Source: Inediibacterium massiliense
GTDB taxonomy: Bacteria; Bacillota; Clostridia; Peptostreptococcales; Thermotaleaceae
Length of the DNA stretch: 64,000 nt
NCBI RefSeq assembly: GCF_001282725.1
Contig: NZ_LN876586.1
Span: 335,009 to 399,008, forward strand
Direction: 5' to 3'
Position numbers and translations under genes: made by a program. Shown here piece by piece: positions 8,645-21,068 of this stretch. Below the pieces are notes generated by a model. It was not told the DNA's origin. It did not search any database and worked only from the letters and a program-made list of their open reading frames with translations. Positions within the stretch are counted from its first letter, which is position 1, and each line of letters starts with the position of its first letter.

Positions 8645-8747
8645 CAACTTTCAACATTTGAAAGTTGTTTATATAAAATTATGCATTAAAAGAAAAGACC
8701 TCATCTCACTAACAGCATATTTTTTTGTGTGATCCTAGAGGTTTTTT
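8645..8747 (+). promoter_or_regulatory. rpoB leader with two stem-loops, the second terminator-like
   Basis: First stem: CAACTTTCAA (8645-8654) and TTGAAAGTTG (8658-8667), a perfect 10-bp stem with a 3-base loop. Second stem: AAAAGACCTC (8693-8702) pairs with GAGGTTTTTT (8738-8747), with an inner ATC-CAC/GTG-GAT pairing, so it ends in six T residues like an intrinsic terminator. The rpoB start lies only 24 bases after it. Either the stem attenuates rpoBC transcription or it stops transcripts from rplL. No known leader family is recognised. Confidence 0.6.
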
Positions 8748-8771
8748 ATATTAGTACAAGGGGTGAATAAT

Positions 8772-11700
8772 ATGCCACATCCTATTCAGGTCGGAAGAAG
8801 AACCAGAATGAGCTATTCAAGAATTGAAGAAGTTATCGACATGCCAAACCTTATAGAGATTCAAAGAGAATCCTATGTATGGTTTTTGAAAGAGGGATTA
8901 AAAGAAGTATTTGAAGATATTTCCCCTATTCAAGATTATACAGGAAATTTGATTCTTGAATTTATTGATTATTCTTTAGATGGAGATCCAAAATACCATA
9001 TTGAGGAGTGCAAAGAAAGAGATGTTACATATGCTGCACCACTTAAGGTGAAGGTAAGACTAATCAATAAAGAAACTGGAGAAGTAAAAGAACAAGAAGT
9101 TTTTATGGGAGATTTCCCACTCATGACAGACAAAGGAACTTTTATCATCAACGGAGCTGAAAGAGTTATTGTAACGCAACTAGTTAGATCTCCTGGGCCA
9201 TATTATGCAGTACAAGTAGATAGAACAGGTAAAAGATTATATTCTACTACTGTAATTCCAAATAGAGGAGCATGGCTTGAATATGAAACAGATTCTAATG
9301 ATGTCATCTCTGTTAGGGTAGACAGAACTAGAAAACAGCCTTTAACTGTATTATTAAGGGCATTAGGTTTTGGTACAGATGCTGAAATTATTAATCTTTT
9401 AGGTGAAGATGAAAGACTTATGCATACCTTAGACAAGGACAGTACAAAATCTAGAGAAGAAGGTCTTTTGGAAATTTATAAAAAATTAAGACCAGGAGAA
9501 CCTCCTACTGTAGAAAGTGCAAAGTCTTTAATTGATTCTTTATTTTTTGATCCTAAAAGATATGATTTGGCAAAAGTAGGAAGATATAAATACAATAAAA
9601 AATTAGGCCTTTTTAATAGAATTATGGGGCAAAAAGCAGCAGAAAATATAGTGAATCCTTATACAGGAGAAATCTATGTTGAAGAAGGACAAAAGATCGA
9701 TAGAGAAGTTGCAAAAGACATTGAAAATGCAGGAATTAAGGTAGTACATGTACTTGGCGAAGAAGGAAAAATTGTAAGAGTGATTGGAAATCACTTTGTA
9801 GATATTAAAGAACATATATCCTTTAATGTAGACGATTTAAACATAGAATCAAGAGTACATTTTCCTGTATTAAAAGAGATTTTAGATACTTATGAAGATG
9901 AAAATGAAATTAAAGAAGCATTAAAGGAAAGAAGGAAAGATCTATCTCCTAAAAATGTGATTATTGATGATATTGTTGCATCTATAAGCTATGTTTTAAA
10001 TTTAGCTCATGGAATAGGAGAAGTAGATGATATAGATCATTTAGGAAATAGAAGATTAAGATCTGTTGGAGAGCTTTTACAAAATCAATTTAGAATTGGA
10101 CTATCTAGAATGGAAAGAGTAGTAAAAGAAAGAATGACCATTCAAGATATAGATGTAATTACTCCACAAGCATTAATTAATATTAGACCTGTAGCAGCTG
10201 CCATTAAAGAATTCTTTGGAAGCAGTCAGCTTTCTCAATTTATGGATCAAACCAATCCACTTGCAGAGCTTACTCATAAAAGAAGATTGTCTGCATTGGG
10301 ACCAGGAGGATTATCTCGTGAAAGAGCAGGATTCGAGGTAAGAGACGTGCATCATTCTCACTATGGTCGTATGTGTCCTATTGAAACTCCTGAGGGTCCG
10401 AATATCGGATTGATTGGATCGTTAGCCACTTATGGTAAAATCAACGAATATGGATTTATCGAAGCTCCTTATAGAAAAGTAGATAAAAAAAGAGGAGTAG
10501 TAACAGATGAAATTCATTATTTAACTGCTGATGAAGAAGATCCAGTAATTGTTGCACAAGCCAATGAACCTCTTGATGAAGAGGGAAAATTCATAAATAG
10601 AAGGGTTACTGCAAGAACGAAGAATGGAGATATTGATGTTGTACCAAGAGATGAAGTAGATTATATGGATGTAACACCAAAACAAATGGTATCTGTTGCT
10701 ACTGCGATGATTCCATTCCTTGAAAATGATGATGCCAACCGTGCATTAATGGGATCAAACATGCAACGTCAAGCTGTTCCGCTACTTAAAACAGATGCGC
10801 CTATTATAGGAACAGGTATGGAATATATAGCAGCTAAAGATTCAGGAGTAGTAGTACTTGCCAAAAATACAGGTATGGTAGAAAGAGTTGCAGCAGACGA
10901 GATTGTGATTAAAAGAGATTCAGATGGTGGACGTGATCGATATAAACTACTCAAGTTTAAAAGATCTAACCAAGGAACATGTATTAATCAAAGACCAATT
11001 GTCAATAAGGGAGAACATATAGAAAAAGGTGAACCTATTGCAGACGGTCCTTCTACAGACACAGGAGAAATTGCATTAGGAACAAATATCCTAATTGGTT
11101 TTATGACTTGGGAAGGGTATAACTATGAGGATGCTATCTTACTTAACGAAAAATTAGTTATGGAAGATGCCCTAAGCTCTATTCATATAGAAGAATATGA
11201 GTCAGAGGCAAGAGATACAAAGCTAGGGCCAGAAGAAATTACAAGAGATATTCCAAACGTAGGAGAAGACGCTTTAAAAGATTTAGATGAAAGAGGCATT
11301 ATTAGAATCGGAGCAGAAGTGAAATCTGGAGATATTCTTGTAGGAAAAGTTACACCAAAAGGAGAGACAGAGCTTACTGCAGAAGAAAGACTTCTAAGAG
11401 CAATCTTTGGAGAAAAAGCAAGAGAAGTAAGAGATACATCTTTAAGAGTTCCTCATGGAGAAAGTGGAATTATTGTAGATGTAAAAGTATTCACAAGAGA
11501 AAATGGGGATGAATTGCCACCAGGAGTTAATGTTTTAGTAAGATGTTATATTGCTAAAAAGAGAAAAATCATGGTGGGAGATAAAATGGCAGGGCGTCAT
11601 GGAAATAAAGGGGTTATTTCTAGAATATTACCTGAAGAAGATATGCCATTTTTAGAAGATGGAACACCTCTACAAATTGTTCTAAATCCTCTTGGAGTAC

Positions 11701-12485
11701 CATCTCGTATGAATATTGGTCAGGTACTTGAAGTCCATTTGGGTCTTGCAGCAAAAAAATTAGGATGGCACGTAGCAACTCCTGTATTTGATGGAGCAAA
11801 TGAGTATGATACTCAAGATGCCCTAAAGCTTGCTGGATATCCTGAAGATGGAAAGCTTCAATTATATGATGGAAGAACTGGAATGCCTTTTGATAACCGA
11901 GTAACAGTGGGATATATGTATATGTTAAAACTGCATCACTTAGTAGATGATAAAATCCATGCTAGAAGTACTGGACCTTACTCATTGGTAACACAACAAC
12001 CATTAGGAGGTAAAGCTCAGTTTGGAGGACAAAGATTTGGAGAGATGGAAGTTTGGGCTCTAGAAGCTTATGGAGCAGCTCATACTCTTCAAGAAATACT
12101 AACAGTAAAATCTGATGATGTAGTAGGACGTGTAAAAGCATATGAAGCTATTGTAAAAGGTGAAAATATTCCAGAACCAGGAGTGCCAGAATCATTTAAG
12201 GTATTAATTAAAGAACTTCAAAGTTTATCGTTAGATGTAAAGGTATTGACAGAAGAAGATACTGAAATTGAAATTAAAGAGTCTGTTGACGAAGAAGGAA
12301 ATGAATTGGATACAATTCTAGATGGTGATGAGTTCCAAATTCCTGATGAGCATCATGAAGAAGAAGTGGAAGAAGAAAATGAAAATGATGACAGTGAAGA
12401 TGCAGACATTGATGAATCAGAACTTAATTTTGAAGAAACGAATTATTCTGATTTCGAAGATGACTATGATGATTTTAAGCTTTAA
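8772..12485 (+). CDS. rpoB: DNA-directed RNA polymerase beta subunit
   Basis: Catalytic subunit of RNA polymerase. The 1237-residue protein begins [20 protein letters not shown]. The rifampicin region is clear around residues 484-520 ([17 protein letters not shown], then [13 protein letters not shown]), and the later [11 protein letters not shown] motif is present. ATG 8772 is chosen over GTG 8763 because AAGGGGTGA (8759-8767) is the SD. The C-terminus extends well past the usual end as an acidic tail of about 60 residues rich in Glu and Asp. rpoC follows after 42 bases. Confidence 0.98.
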   Translation: MPHPIQVGRRTRMSYSRIEEVIDMPNLIEIQRESYVWFLKEGLKEVFEDISPIQDYTGNLILEFIDYSLDGDPKYHIEECKERDVTYAAPLKVKVRLINKETGEVKEQEVFMGDFPLMTDKGTFIINGAERVIVTQLVRSPGPYYAVQVDRTGKRLYSTTVIPNRGAWLEYETDSNDVISVRVDRTRKQPLTVLLRALGFGTDAEIINLLGEDERLMHTLDKDSTKSREEGLLEIYKKLRPGEPPTVESAKSLIDSLFFDPKRYDLAKVGRYKYNKKLGLFNRIMGQKAAENIVNPYTGEIYVEEGQKIDREVAKDIENAGIKVVHVLGEEGKIVRVIGNHFVDIKEHISFNVDDLNIESRVHFPVLKEILDTYEDENEIKEALKERRKDLSPKNVIIDDIVASISYVLNLAHGIGEVDDIDHLGNRRLRSVGELLQNQFRIGLSRMERVVKERMTIQDIDVITPQALINIRPVAAAIKEFFGSSQLSQFMDQTNPLAELTHKRRLSALGPGGLSRERAGFEVRDVHHSHYGRMCPIETPEGPNIGLIGSLATYGKINEYGFIEAPYRKVDKKRGVVTDEIHYLTADEEDPVIVAQANEPLDEEGKFINRRVTARTKNGDIDVVPRDEVDYMDVTPKQMVSVATAMIPFLENDDANRALMGSNMQRQAVPLLKTDAPIIGTGMEYIAAKDSGVVVLAKNTGMVERVAADEIVIKRDSDGGRDRYKLLKFKRSNQGTCINQRPIVNKGEHIEKGEPIADGPSTDTGEIALGTNILIGFMTWEGYNYEDAILLNEKLVMEDALSSIHIEEYESEARDTKLGPEEITRDIPNVGEDALKDLDERGIIRIGAEVKSGDILVGKVTPKGETELTAEERLLRAIFGEKAREVRDTSLRVPHGESGIIVDVKVFTRENGDELPPGVNVLVRCYIAKKRKIMVGDKMAGRHGNKGVISRILPEEDMPFLEDGTPLQIVLNPLGVPSRMNIGQVLEVHLGLAAKKLGWHVATPVFDGANEYDTQDALKLAGYPEDGKLQLYDGRTGMPFDNRVTVGYMYMLKLHHLVDDKIHARSTGPYSLVTQQPLGGKAQFGGQRFGEMEVWALEAYGAAHTLQEILTVKSDDVVGRVKAYEAIVKGENIPEPGVPESFKVLIKELQSLSLDVKVLTEEDTEIEIKESVDEEGNELDTILDGDEFQIPDEHHEEEVEEENENDDSEDADIDESELNFEETNYSDFEDDYDDFKL

Positions 12486-12527
12486 AAAATTTGAGAGATT
12501 AAGTCATAATGAAGGGAGAGAAACCCC

Positions 12528-15500
12528 TTGTTTGAGCTAAATAATTTTGAATCCATAAAAATTGGTCTTGCTTCGCCAGAAAAAATTAGAAGCTGGTCAA
12601 AAGGAGAAGTTAAAAAGCCTGAGACTATCAATTATCGTACATTAAAACCAGAAAAAGAAGGGTTATTCTGCGAAAAGATTTTTGGACCTACAAAGGACTG
12701 GGAATGTCATTGTGGGAAATACAAAAGAGTAAGATATAAAGGTGTTATTTGTGATCGATGTGGAGTTGAAGTTACTAAGTCAAAGGTAAGGAGAGAGAGA
12801 ATGGGGCATATTGAACTTGCAGCCCCAGTATCTCATATATGGTATTTTAAAGGAATTCCAAGTAGAATGGGACTTCTTTTAGATATGTCGCCAAGGGCAC
12901 TTGAAAAAGTATTATATTTTGCATCTTATATAGTAACAGATGTAGGTGAAACATCATTAAGCTATAAACAGTTATTAAATGAAAATGAGTATAGAGAATA
13001 TAGAGATAAATTTGGAAATGCTTTTAAGGCTTCTATGGGAGCTGAAGCTATTAAAGACATCTTAAGTAAAATAGATTTAGAAAAATTATCTAAAGAACTT
13101 AGAGTAAAGCTTAGAGATAGCTCAGGACAAAAAAAGATAAGAGCCATTAGAAGATTAGAAGTAGTAGAAGCTTTTAGACAATCAGGAAATAGACCGGATT
13201 GGATGATTCTTGATGTAGTTCCTGTTATTCCTCCAGATTTAAGACCTATGGTGCAACTAGATGGAGGTAGATTTGCTACTTCAGATTTAAATGATTTATA
13301 TAGAAGAGTAATCAATAGAAATAATCGTTTGAAAAGATTACTAGATTTAGGAGCACCGGATATCATTGTAAGAAATGAAAAAAGGATGCTACAAGAAGCG
13401 GTAGATGCTCTTATTGATAATGGAAGACGAGGAAGACCTGTAACAGGACCTGGAAACAGACCACTTAAGTCATTATCAGATATGTTAAAAGGAAAACAAG
13501 GACGTTTTAGACAAAACTTACTTGGAAAACGTGTTGATTATTCAGGACGTTCTGTTATCGTAGTAGGACCAGAACTTAAGTTTTATCAATGTGGGCTTCC
13601 TAAGAAAATGGCACTAGAGTTATTTAAGCCATTTATCATGAAAAGACTTGTAAATGATGGATATGCTCATAATATAAAAAGTGCAAAGAGAATGGTAGAG
13701 AGAGTCAAACCAGAAGTTTGGGATGTATTAGAAGAAGTTATCAAAGAACATCCAGTACTTTTAAATCGTGCTCCTACCCTTCATAGATTAGGAATTCAAG
13801 CATTTGAGCCAATACTTGTAGAGGGAAAAGCTATTAAACTCCATCCATTAGTATGTACGGCTTATAATGCAGACTTTGATGGAGACCAAATGGCAGTACA
13901 CGTTCCACTTTCTGTAGAAGCACAAGCAGAAGCAAGATTTTTGATGCTTTCAGTGAATAATATATTGGCACCAAAAGATGGTTCTCCTATTACAACACCT
14001 ACTCAGGATATGATTTTAGGAAGTTACTATTTAACTGTTGAAGTAGAGGGCGAACGTGGAGAAGGTATGGTCTTTAAAGATTTTGATGAAATGCTTATGG
14101 CATATCAAAATGGTGTAGCAGGACTTCATGCAAGAGTAAAGGTAAGAAGAAAATTAAGTGAAGAAGATCCTGGAAAGATCGTAGAAAGTACTGTAGGAAG
14201 ATTTATTTTCAATGAAAGAATTCCACAAAATTTAGGTTTTGTAGATAGAAGTAAAGACTTATATAGCTTAGAAATAGATTTCCTTTGCGATAAGAAAAAA
14301 CTTGGAAAAATTATTGATAAATGTTTTAGAAGATTTGGAAATACCACTACTGCTATTATGCTGGATAATATTAAGCAAATGGGATTCCATTATTCTACTA
14401 TTGGTGCGATTACTATAGGAGTATCAGATATGGATATTCCTAAAGAAAAAGAAATCCTTCTTTCACAAGCGGATGAAATTGTAGATAAATATGAAAAAGC
14501 TTATAGAAGAGGATTAATATCTGATGAAGAAAGATATGAAAAGGTAATTAGAACGTGGGCAGATACTACTGAAAAAGTAACGGATGCCCTTATGGCTAAT
14601 CTTGGAAGACTTAATAATGTATTTATCATGGCCCACTCTGGAGCGAGAGGTAGCAAAAATCAAATTCGTCAGCTTGCAGGAATGAGAGGACTAATGGCAA
14701 ATGCATCAGGACATACAGTAGAGCTTCCTATTAAAGCTAATTTCCGTGAAGGATTATCTGTGTTAGAATATTTCATATCTACTCATGGAGCTAGAAAAGG
14801 TCTTGCAGATACAGCTCTTCGTACAGCTGACTCAGGATATTTAACAAGAAGACTTGTAGATGTCAGTCAAGATGTAATTATAAGAGAACTAGACTGTGGA
14901 ACTACAGAAGGAATTGAAGTAGAAGACTTTAAAGATGGAAATGAATTAATCGAACCATTATATGACCGTATTGTTGGAAGATATGCTCTAGAAGATATCA
15001 TTCATCCAGAAACAGGAGAAGTACTTGTAGAAGCAAAAACAGAAATCAAAGAAGACGATGCAGATAAAATTGTTGAAGCAGGAATTACAAAAGTAAAAAT
15101 AAGAACAGTACTTCATTGTAAAACAAGACATGGTGTTTGTGGACATTGTTATGGAAGAAACTTAGCTACAGGAGAATCTGTAAATGTAGGAGAGGCTGTT
15201 GGAATCATTGCAGCTCAATCTATCGGAGAACCTGGAACACAGCTTACAATGCGTACTTTCCATACTGGTGGAGTTGCAGGAAATGATATTACTCAAGGTT
15301 TACCAAGGGTTGAGGAACTATTTGAAGCAAGAAAACCAAAAGGATTAGCCATCATTACAGAAATTGCAGGAACTGTATCTATTAATGAAACGAAGAAGAA
15401 TAAAGAAGTAATGGTTACAGGAAATGATGGCGAACAAAGAGTATACTCTATTCCTTACGGATCAAGAATCAAAGTAAGAGAAGGACAAATTATCAAAGCT

Positions 15501-16010
15501 GGGGATGAGATTACAGAAGGATCTGTAAATCCTCATGATATTTTAAGAATCAAGGGTGTAGCTGGAGTACAAGAATATCTTGTAAAAGAAGTACAAAGAG
15601 TATACAGACTTCAAGGTGTGGATATCAATGATAAACATATTGAAGTCATTGTAAGACAAATGGTTTCTAAAGTAAAACTTGAAGATGCAGGAGACACAGA
15701 TTTATTACCAGGTGGACTTTGTAATCTTCATGAATTTGAAGAAGTAAATAAAGAAGTAGAAGAAAAAGATTTAATGCCTGCAATTGGAAAAAGAGTTTTA
15801 TTAGGAATTACAAAAGCATCTTTAGCTACAGAGTCTTTCTTATCAGCAGCATCATTCCAAGAAACTACAAGAGTTTTAACAGAAGCTGCTATTAAAGGAA
15901 AAGAAGATAATTTAATAGGGCTTAAGGAAAATGTAATTATTGGTAAACTTATTCCAGCAGGAACAGGAATGAGAAGATATAAAAGTATTGCTATTGAACA
16001 TGCAGAATAA
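12528..16010 (+). CDS. rpoC: DNA-directed RNA polymerase beta' subunit
   Basis: Holds the polymerase active centre. The 1160-residue protein starts from TTG: M-F-E-L-N-N-F-E matches the clostridial family start, with SD GGGAGAG at 12514-12520. Zinc site 1 is CHCGKYKR...CDRCG near residues 60-80; the catalytic Mg loop [10 protein letters not shown] lies near 446-455; zinc site 2 is [13 protein letters not shown] near 865-877. No large insertion is seen. It is cotranscribed with rpoB. Confidence 0.98.
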   Translation: MFELNNFESIKIGLASPEKIRSWSKGEVKKPETINYRTLKPEKEGLFCEKIFGPTKDWECHCGKYKRVRYKGVICDRCGVEVTKSKVRRERMGHIELAAPVSHIWYFKGIPSRMGLLLDMSPRALEKVLYFASYIVTDVGETSLSYKQLLNENEYREYRDKFGNAFKASMGAEAIKDILSKIDLEKLSKELRVKLRDSSGQKKIRAIRRLEVVEAFRQSGNRPDWMILDVVPVIPPDLRPMVQLDGGRFATSDLNDLYRRVINRNNRLKRLLDLGAPDIIVRNEKRMLQEAVDALIDNGRRGRPVTGPGNRPLKSLSDMLKGKQGRFRQNLLGKRVDYSGRSVIVVGPELKFYQCGLPKKMALELFKPFIMKRLVNDGYAHNIKSAKRMVERVKPEVWDVLEEVIKEHPVLLNRAPTLHRLGIQAFEPILVEGKAIKLHPLVCTAYNADFDGDQMAVHVPLSVEAQAEARFLMLSVNNILAPKDGSPITTPTQDMILGSYYLTVEVEGERGEGMVFKDFDEMLMAYQNGVAGLHARVKVRRKLSEEDPGKIVESTVGRFIFNERIPQNLGFVDRSKDLYSLEIDFLCDKKKLGKIIDKCFRRFGNTTTAIMLDNIKQMGFHYSTIGAITIGVSDMDIPKEKEILLSQADEIVDKYEKAYRRGLISDEERYEKVIRTWADTTEKVTDALMANLGRLNNVFIMAHSGARGSKNQIRQLAGMRGLMANASGHTVELPIKANFREGLSVLEYFISTHGARKGLADTALRTADSGYLTRRLVDVSQDVIIRELDCGTTEGIEVEDFKDGNELIEPLYDRIVGRYALEDIIHPETGEVLVEAKTEIKEDDADKIVEAGITKVKIRTVLHCKTRHGVCGHCYGRNLATGESVNVGEAVGIIAAQSIGEPGTQLTMRTFHTGGVAGNDITQGLPRVEELFEARKPKGLAIITEIAGTVSINETKKNKEVMVTGNDGEQRVYSIPYGSRIKVREGQIIKAGDEITEGSVNPHDILRIKGVAGVQEYLVKEVQRVYRLQGVDINDKHIEVIVRQMVSKVKLEDAGDTDLLPGGLCNLHEFEEVNKEVEEKDLMPAIGKRVLLGITKASLATESFLSAASFQETTRVLTEAAIKGKEDNLIGLKENVIIGKLIPAGTGMRRYKSIAIEHAE

Positions 16011-16027
16011 AAATCAAAAACTATTAG

Positions 16028-16056
16028 TTGACAGTGTAAAACTCTAATGCTAAAAT
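16028..16056 (+). promoter_or_regulatory. Sigma-A promoter of the str-type operon
   Basis: TTGACA (16028-16033), 17 bases, TAAAAT (16051-16056), immediately after rpoC and before the L7Ae-like gene. It would drive the L7Ae-like gene, rpsL, rpsG, fusA and perhaps tuf copy 2. Confidence 0.85.
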
Positions 16057-16101
16057 GTTATAGTGTGTAAAATAACAGATAGTGGACTTTTTGAATACTA
16101 G

Positions 16102-16131
16102 GAAAGATTATGTGAATTCACATAATCTTTC
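16102..16131 (+). repeat. 30-base perfect palindrome in the str leader
   Basis: Positions 16102-16116 are the exact reverse complement of 16117-16131, centred on GTGAATTCAC. It lies about 40 bases downstream of the promoter -10 and 13 bases before the SD of the L7Ae-like gene. It could be an operator for a dimeric regulator or an RNA stem; no T tract follows, so it is not a typical terminator. Confidence 0.8.
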
Positions 16132-16157
16132 AGGTGTTTAATAAAGGAGGAAACTAT

Positions 16158-16412
16158 ATGAATCATATGTTAGAAGAACTCAAAAAAAATAAAAAATTAG
16201 TAGTGGGTACCAAACAAGCATTAAAAGCAATCAAAGAAGATCAAGTAGAAACTTTATTTATTGCTAAAGATGCAGAGAAACATGTAATAAGAAACATAGA
16301 AGATGCAGCTAAACAAAAGAATGTTCAAATTGTTTATGCAGAGTCTATGCACAAGCTTGGGAAAGCTTGTGGAATTAATGTAAAAGCTGCTACAGCAGTG
16401 ATATTAAAATAA
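16158..16412 (+). CDS. ybxF: L7Ae/L30e family K-turn RNA-binding protein (YbxF type)
   Basis: An 84-residue protein of the archaeal/eukaryotic L7Ae fold. Firmicute members bind kink-turn RNAs and associate with ribosomes in growing cells. The GTKQALKAIKEDQVETLFIA segment and the late CGINVKAATAVIL strand fit the family. ATG 16158 is chosen for AAGGAGG at 16144-16150; an upstream in-frame GTG at 16134 precedes the SD. Its position between rpoC and rpsL is the same as B. subtilis ybxF. Confidence 0.9.
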   Translation: MNHMLEELKKNKKLVVGTKQALKAIKEDQVETLFIAKDAEKHVIRNIEDAAKQKNVQIVYAESMHKLGKACGINVKAATAVILK

Positions 16413-16495
16413 TTTACACATGTGATGGGTAGTAAGCATAGGAATTTCCTATGAAAAATAAACTAGTTTTTAAGTATTGGAAGGAGGTGTATAGT

Positions 16496-16909
16496 ATGCC
16501 TACAATTAACCAATTAGTGCGCAAATCAAGAGAAAAAGTTGAATACAAATCAAATTCTCCAGCACTTCAAAGAGGATTTAACTCATTACAAAGAAGAGCT
16601 ACAAAAATGAGTGCACCTCAAAAAAGAGGAGTTTGTACATCAGTAAAAACTGTAACTCCTAAAAAACCTAACTCAGCGTTAAGAAAGGTTGCCAGAGTAA
16701 GACTTACAAATGGTATAGAAGTAAGTGCTTATATACCAGGTATTGGTCACAATCTGCAAGAACATAGCGTTGTATTAATTAGAGGTGGAAGAGTAAAAGA
16801 CTTACCAGGGGTTAGATACCACATTGTAAGAGGTACTCTTGATACTGCAGGAGTAAAAGACAGAAACCAAGCAAGATCTAAGTATGGTGCGAAAAAACCT
16901 AAAAAATAA
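16496..16909 (+). CDS. rpsL: 30S ribosomal protein S12
   Basis: Decoding-centre protein and the classical site of streptomycin resistance. The 137-residue product has [14 protein letters not shown] at the start, the [15 protein letters not shown] segment and the [10 protein letters not shown] loop. ATG 16496 follows SD AAGGAGGTG (16481-16489); the longer reading from 16451 has no support. A 17-base inverted repeat (16437-16453) lies upstream. Confidence 0.97.
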   Translation: MPTINQLVRKSREKVEYKSNSPALQRGFNSLQRRATKMSAPQKRGVCTSVKTVTPKKPNSALRKVARVRLTNGIEVSAYIPGIGHNLQEHSVVLIRGGRVKDLPGVRYHIVRGTLDTAGVKDRNQARSKYGAKKPKK

Positions 16910-16930
16910 TTGATCGTCGAGCGAGAATAT

Positions 16931-16950
16931 GCCCATCTTAGAGGGTGGGC
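16931..16950 (+). promoter_or_regulatory. rpsL-rpsG intercistronic hairpin
   Basis: GCCCATC (16931-16937) pairs with GGTGGGC (16944-16950), followed by TTTATATATAT. The 125-base gap also has a GC-rich patch (GCGCACGGCGGC). In E. coli the S12-S7 spacer is where S7 represses translation; whether this spacer does so is not known. The weak T tract may give partial termination. Confidence 0.5.
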
Positions 16951-16986
16951 TTTATATATATTTGAGCGCACGGCGGCAATCCATAA

Positions 16987-17505
<519 letters not shown>

Positions 17506-17521
17506 TTATTTCTTTTATGTT

Positions 17522-17549
17522 ATATTGTCTCCATTTTGGGGGACAATAT
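17522..17549 (+). terminator. Terminator-like hairpin between rpsG and fusA
   Basis: ATATTGTCTCC (17522-17532) pairs with GGGGACAATAT (17539-17549) with one G-T pair, then TTTT. As fusA needs the same transcript or a promoter within 40 bases, partial termination or RNA processing is more likely than a full stop. Confidence 0.6.
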
Positions 17550-17588
17550 TTTCTGTAGCAATACCGATACTAGAAAGGAGGAGAAATT

Positions 17589-19658
17589 GTGCCTAGACAG
17601 TTTCCGTTAGAAAAAACTCGTAACATAGGGATTATGGCTCATATTGATGCGGGAAAAACAACAACTACTGAGAGAATTCTATTCTATACAGGTAAAACTC
17701 ATAAAATAGGAGAAACACACGAAGGTGGAGCTCAAATGGACTGGATGGAGCAGGAACAAGAAAGAGGAATCACTATTACTTCTGCTGCCACAACTTGTCA
17801 ATGGAAAGATCACAGAATCAACATTATTGACACACCGGGACACGTGGACTTCACAGTTGAAGTAGAAAGATCACTTCGTGTACTTGATGGTACTGTAGCT
17901 GTTTTCTGTGCAAAAGGTGGAGTTGAACCACAATCAGAAACAGTTTGGCGTCAAGCTGAAAAATATGGAGTTCCTAGAATGGCATTTGTAAACAAAATGG
18001 ACATTATGGGAGCAGACTTTTATCATGTTGTAGACATGATGAAGGATCGATTAAAAGCAAATGCAGTTCCAATTCAATTACCTATAGGTGCAGAGGATAC
18101 CTTTGTAGGAATTATAGATTTAATTGAAATGAACGCAAGAATTTATAAAGATGATTTAGGAAAAGAAATAGAGGTTACTGAAATTCCTGAAGATATGAAG
18201 GATCAAGCTGAAGAATACAGAATGGAATTATTAGAAGCTGTAGCTGAAGCTGATGAAGAATTAATGATGAAATATCTTGAAGGAGAAGAATTAACTATAG
18301 AAGAAATCAAAAAAGCAATTAGAAAATTGACGATTGATGGAAAAATGGTTCCTGTATGTTGTGGAACAGCATACAGAAATAAAGGTGTGCAACCAATGCT
18401 TGATGCTGTAGTTGCATTTATGCCATCTCCGCTTGATATTCCAGCAATCAAAGGACTTCTTCCTGATAGTCAAGAAGAAGATGAAAGACACGCAGATGAT
18501 AAGGCACCATTCTCTGCATTAGCTTTCAAAATTATGGCAGATCCATATGTAGGAAAATTAGCTTTCTTTAGAGTGTATTCAGGAGTTTTACAATCAGGAT
18601 CTTATGTATACAACTCTACAAAAGGTAAAAAAGAAAGAATTGGACGTATTCTTCAAATGCATGCAAATACAAGAGCAGAAATCACAGAAGTATATGCTGG
18701 AGATATTGCAGCAGCAGTTGGTTTAAAAGATACAACAACTGGAGACACTTTATGTGACCAAGCACATCCAATTATATTAGAATCTATGGAATTCCCAGAG
18801 CCAGTTATTGAAATTGCTATTGAACCTAAAACAAAAGCAGGACAAGAAAAAATGGGTGCTGCTTTAGCAAAACTTGCTGAAGAAGATCCGACTTTTAGAA
18901 CTTTTACAAATACAGAAACAGGTCAAACAATTATTGCTGGAATGGGAGAACTTCATCTTGATATTATCGTAGATAGAATGCTAAGAGAATTCAAGGTAGA
19001 AGCAAATGTGGGTAAACCACAAGTTGCTTACAAAGAAACTATTACTACGCCTACAGATGTAGATACAAAATATGCTCGTCAATCTGGTGGACGTGGACAA
19101 TATGGTCACGTTAAACTTAGAGTTTCACCAAGAGAACCAGGTGAAGGATACGAATTTGTTAACTCTGTTGTTGGAGGAGCCATTCCAAGAGAATATATTC
19201 AACACGTTGATGCAGGTATTCAAGAAGCAATGAAAAATGGTGTGCTTGCAGGATATCCAGTAGTAGACGTAAAAGTTGAATTATATGATGGTTCTTACCA
19301 TGAAGTTGACTCATCTGAAATGGCATTTAAAATTGCTGGATCTATGGCTTTCAAAGAAGCTATGAGAAAAGCAAAAGCAGTAATTTTAGAACCATATTTC
19401 AAGGTTGAAGTTACTGTCCCAGAAGAATATATGGGAGATGTTATTGGAGATATCAACTCAAGACGTGGTAGAATTGAAGGTATGGAAGCTAGATCAGGAG
19501 CTCAAATTGTAAGAGGATATGTGCCACTATCTGAAATGTTTGGATATGCAACAGATCTTCGTTCAAAAACACAAGGTCGTGGAGTATATGTAATGCAATT
19601 TGATCATTTTGAACAAGTTCCAACAAGCATAGCTGAAAAAATTATCAATGGAAAATAG
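17589..19658 (+). CDS. fusA: Elongation factor G
   Basis: GTPase that drives translocation. The 689-residue protein has G1 [10 protein letters not shown] near residues 17-26, G3 DTPGH, G4 NKMD, then domains II-V, including the [10 protein letters not shown] segment of domain IV. GTG 17589 follows AAAGGAGGAG. It sits in the usual rpsL-rpsG-fusA-tuf order. Confidence 0.98.
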   Translation: MPRQFPLEKTRNIGIMAHIDAGKTTTTERILFYTGKTHKIGETHEGGAQMDWMEQEQERGITITSAATTCQWKDHRINIIDTPGHVDFTVEVERSLRVLDGTVAVFCAKGGVEPQSETVWRQAEKYGVPRMAFVNKMDIMGADFYHVVDMMKDRLKANAVPIQLPIGAEDTFVGIIDLIEMNARIYKDDLGKEIEVTEIPEDMKDQAEEYRMELLEAVAEADEELMMKYLEGEELTIEEIKKAIRKLTIDGKMVPVCCGTAYRNKGVQPMLDAVVAFMPSPLDIPAIKGLLPDSQEEDERHADDKAPFSALAFKIMADPYVGKLAFFRVYSGVLQSGSYVYNSTKGKKERIGRILQMHANTRAEITEVYAGDIAAAVGLKDTTTGDTLCDQAHPIILESMEFPEPVIEIAIEPKTKAGQEKMGAALAKLAEEDPTFRTFTNTETGQTIIAGMGELHLDIIVDRMLREFKVEANVGKPQVAYKETITTPTDVDTKYARQSGGRGQYGHVKLRVSPREPGEGYEFVNSVVGGAIPREYIQHVDAGIQEAMKNGVLAGYPVVDVKVELYDGSYHEVDSSEMAFKIAGSMAFKEAMRKAKAVILEPYFKVEVTVPEEYMGDVIGDINSRRGRIEGMEARSGAQIVRGYVPLSEMFGYATDLRSKTQGRGVYVMQFDHFEQVPTSIAEKIINGK

Positions 19659-19660
19659 TT

Positions 19661-19686
19661 TGTTGTCAGACTTTTGTCTGACAACA
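19661..19686 (+). promoter_or_regulatory. Perfect hairpin between fusA and tuf copy 2
   Basis: TGTTGTCAGAC (19661-19671) and GTCTGACAACA (19676-19686) form an 11-bp stem with loop TTTT. No T tract follows immediately, so a processing or RNA-stabilising role is more likely than strong termination. Confidence 0.6.
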
Positions 19687-19745
19687 TAACAAATTTTAAT
19701 TATAGATGCAAAGAGATGCATCATACTTAAAAGGAGGAGAAAAAA

Positions 19746-20939
19746 ATGGCAAAAGCTAAATTTGAAAGAAGCAAACCTCACGTAAATATAGGAACAATTG
19801 GTCACGTTGACCACGGTAAAACAACTTTAACAGCAGCAATCACAACAACATTAAATACAAGATATGGAACAGGTGGAGCAGTAGCATTTGACCAAATCGA
19901 TAAAGCACCAGAAGAAAAAGAAAGAGGAATCACAATTTCAACATCACACGTTGAGTATGAAACACCAAACAGACACTACGCACACGTAGACTGCCCAGGA
20001 CATGCTGACTATGTAAAAAACATGATCACAGGAGCAGCACAAATGGATGGAGCAATCCTAGTATGTGCAGCAACTGATGGACCAATGCCACAAACAAGAG
20101 AACATATCCTATTATCAAGACAAGTAGGTGTACCATACATCGTAGTATTCCTAAACAAATGTGATATGGTAGACGACGAAGAATTATTAGATTTAGTAGA
20201 AATGGAAGTAAGAGAATTATTAGACGAATATGAATTCCCAGGAGATGATACACCAATCATCAGAGGATCAGCATTAGAAGCATTAAATGATCCAAACGGA
20301 GCATGGGGAGACAAAATTGTAGAATTATTCGAAGCAATTGACGAATATATTCCACAACCAGAAAGAGATACAGACAAACCATTTATCATGCCAGTAGAAG
20401 ACGTATTCTCAATTACAGGAAGAGGAACAGTAGCAACAGGAAGAGTAGAAAGAGGAATCCTAAAAGTACAAGATGAAGTAGAATTAGTAGGACTTACAGA
20501 AGCACCAAGAAAAGTAGTAGTAACAGGAGTAGAAATGTTCAGAAAATTATTAGATCAAGCGCAAGCTGGAGATAATATCGGAGCACTACTTAGAGGGGTA
20601 CAAAGAGACGAAATCGAAAGAGGACAAGTTCTTGCAAAACCAGGAACAATCAACCCACATACAAAATTCAAAGCAGAAGTATACGTATTAAAGAAAGAAG
20701 AAGGTGGAAGACATACACCATTCTTTAACGGATACAGACCACAATTTTACTTCAGAACAACAGATATTACAGGATCAATTGCATTACCAGAAGGAGTAGA
20801 AATGTGTATGCCAGGAGATAACATCACAATGGAAATCGAATTAATCAACCCAATTGCAATCGAAGAAGGATTAAGATTCGCTATTCGTGAAGGTGGAAGA
20901 ACAGTAGGAGCAGGTGTTGTTGCTCAAATTATTAAATAG
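19746..20939 (+). CDS. tuf: Elongation factor Tu, copy 2
   Basis: The same 397-residue EF-Tu as at 3476, here in the classical position after fusA. By eye I count five base differences between the copies, all synonymous (three in the first 100 bases, two mid-gene), and none in the last half of the gene. The immediate SD region is also alike, then the flanks diverge. Two tuf copies that stay identical suggest gene conversion. Confidence 0.98.
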   Translation: MAKAKFERSKPHVNIGTIGHVDHGKTTLTAAITTTLNTRYGTGGAVAFDQIDKAPEEKERGITISTSHVEYETPNRHYAHVDCPGHADYVKNMITGAAQMDGAILVCAATDGPMPQTREHILLSRQVGVPYIVVFLNKCDMVDDEELLDLVEMEVRELLDEYEFPGDDTPIIRGSALEALNDPNGAWGDKIVELFEAIDEYIPQPERDTDKPFIMPVEDVFSITGRGTVATGRVERGILKVQDEVELVGLTEAPRKVVVTGVEMFRKLLDQAQAGDNIGALLRGVQRDEIERGQVLAKPGTINPHTKFKAEVYVLKKEEGGRHTPFFNGYRPQFYFRTTDITGSIALPEGVEMCMPGDNITMEIELINPIAIEEGLRFAIREGGRTVGAGVVAQIIK

Positions 20940-20946
20940 TTTAAAA

Positions 20947-20969
20947 TAGCCGAGGGATTCCCTCGGCTA
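20947..20969 (+). terminator. GC-rich hairpin after tuf copy 2
   Basis: TAGCCGAGGG (20947-20956) and CCCTCGGCTA (20960-20969): perfect 10-bp stem, 3-base loop. AAAATATAAAATATTTT follows rather than a clean T tract, but position and strength suggest the end of the str transcript. Confidence 0.7.
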
Positions 20970-21033
20970 AAATATAAAATATTTTGTGGCATAAACTTAT
21001 AATTAAACCACAAAAAAAAATAAAAGTCAAGAC

Positions 21034-21062
21034 TTGTATAAAAAGCACAATTCTAATATACT
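21034..21062 (+). promoter_or_regulatory. Sigma-A promoter of the S10-spc-alpha supercluster
   Basis: TTGTAT (21034-21039), 17 bases, TATACT (21057-21062). It is the only convincing promoter before rpsJ and may drive many of the genes downstream. Confidence 0.75.
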
Positions 21063-21068
21063 ATAGTA

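Noticed and set aside
12322-12540. 72-codon frame over the end of rpoB
   Set aside because: Alternate frame of the repetitive acidic tail coding region; no SD and Met/Lys-rich low complexity.
16437-16453. 17-base inverted repeat CATAGGAA-T-TTCCTATG before rpsL
   Set aside because: The loop is one base, so it is a weak hairpin; could be an operator but nothing else supports this.
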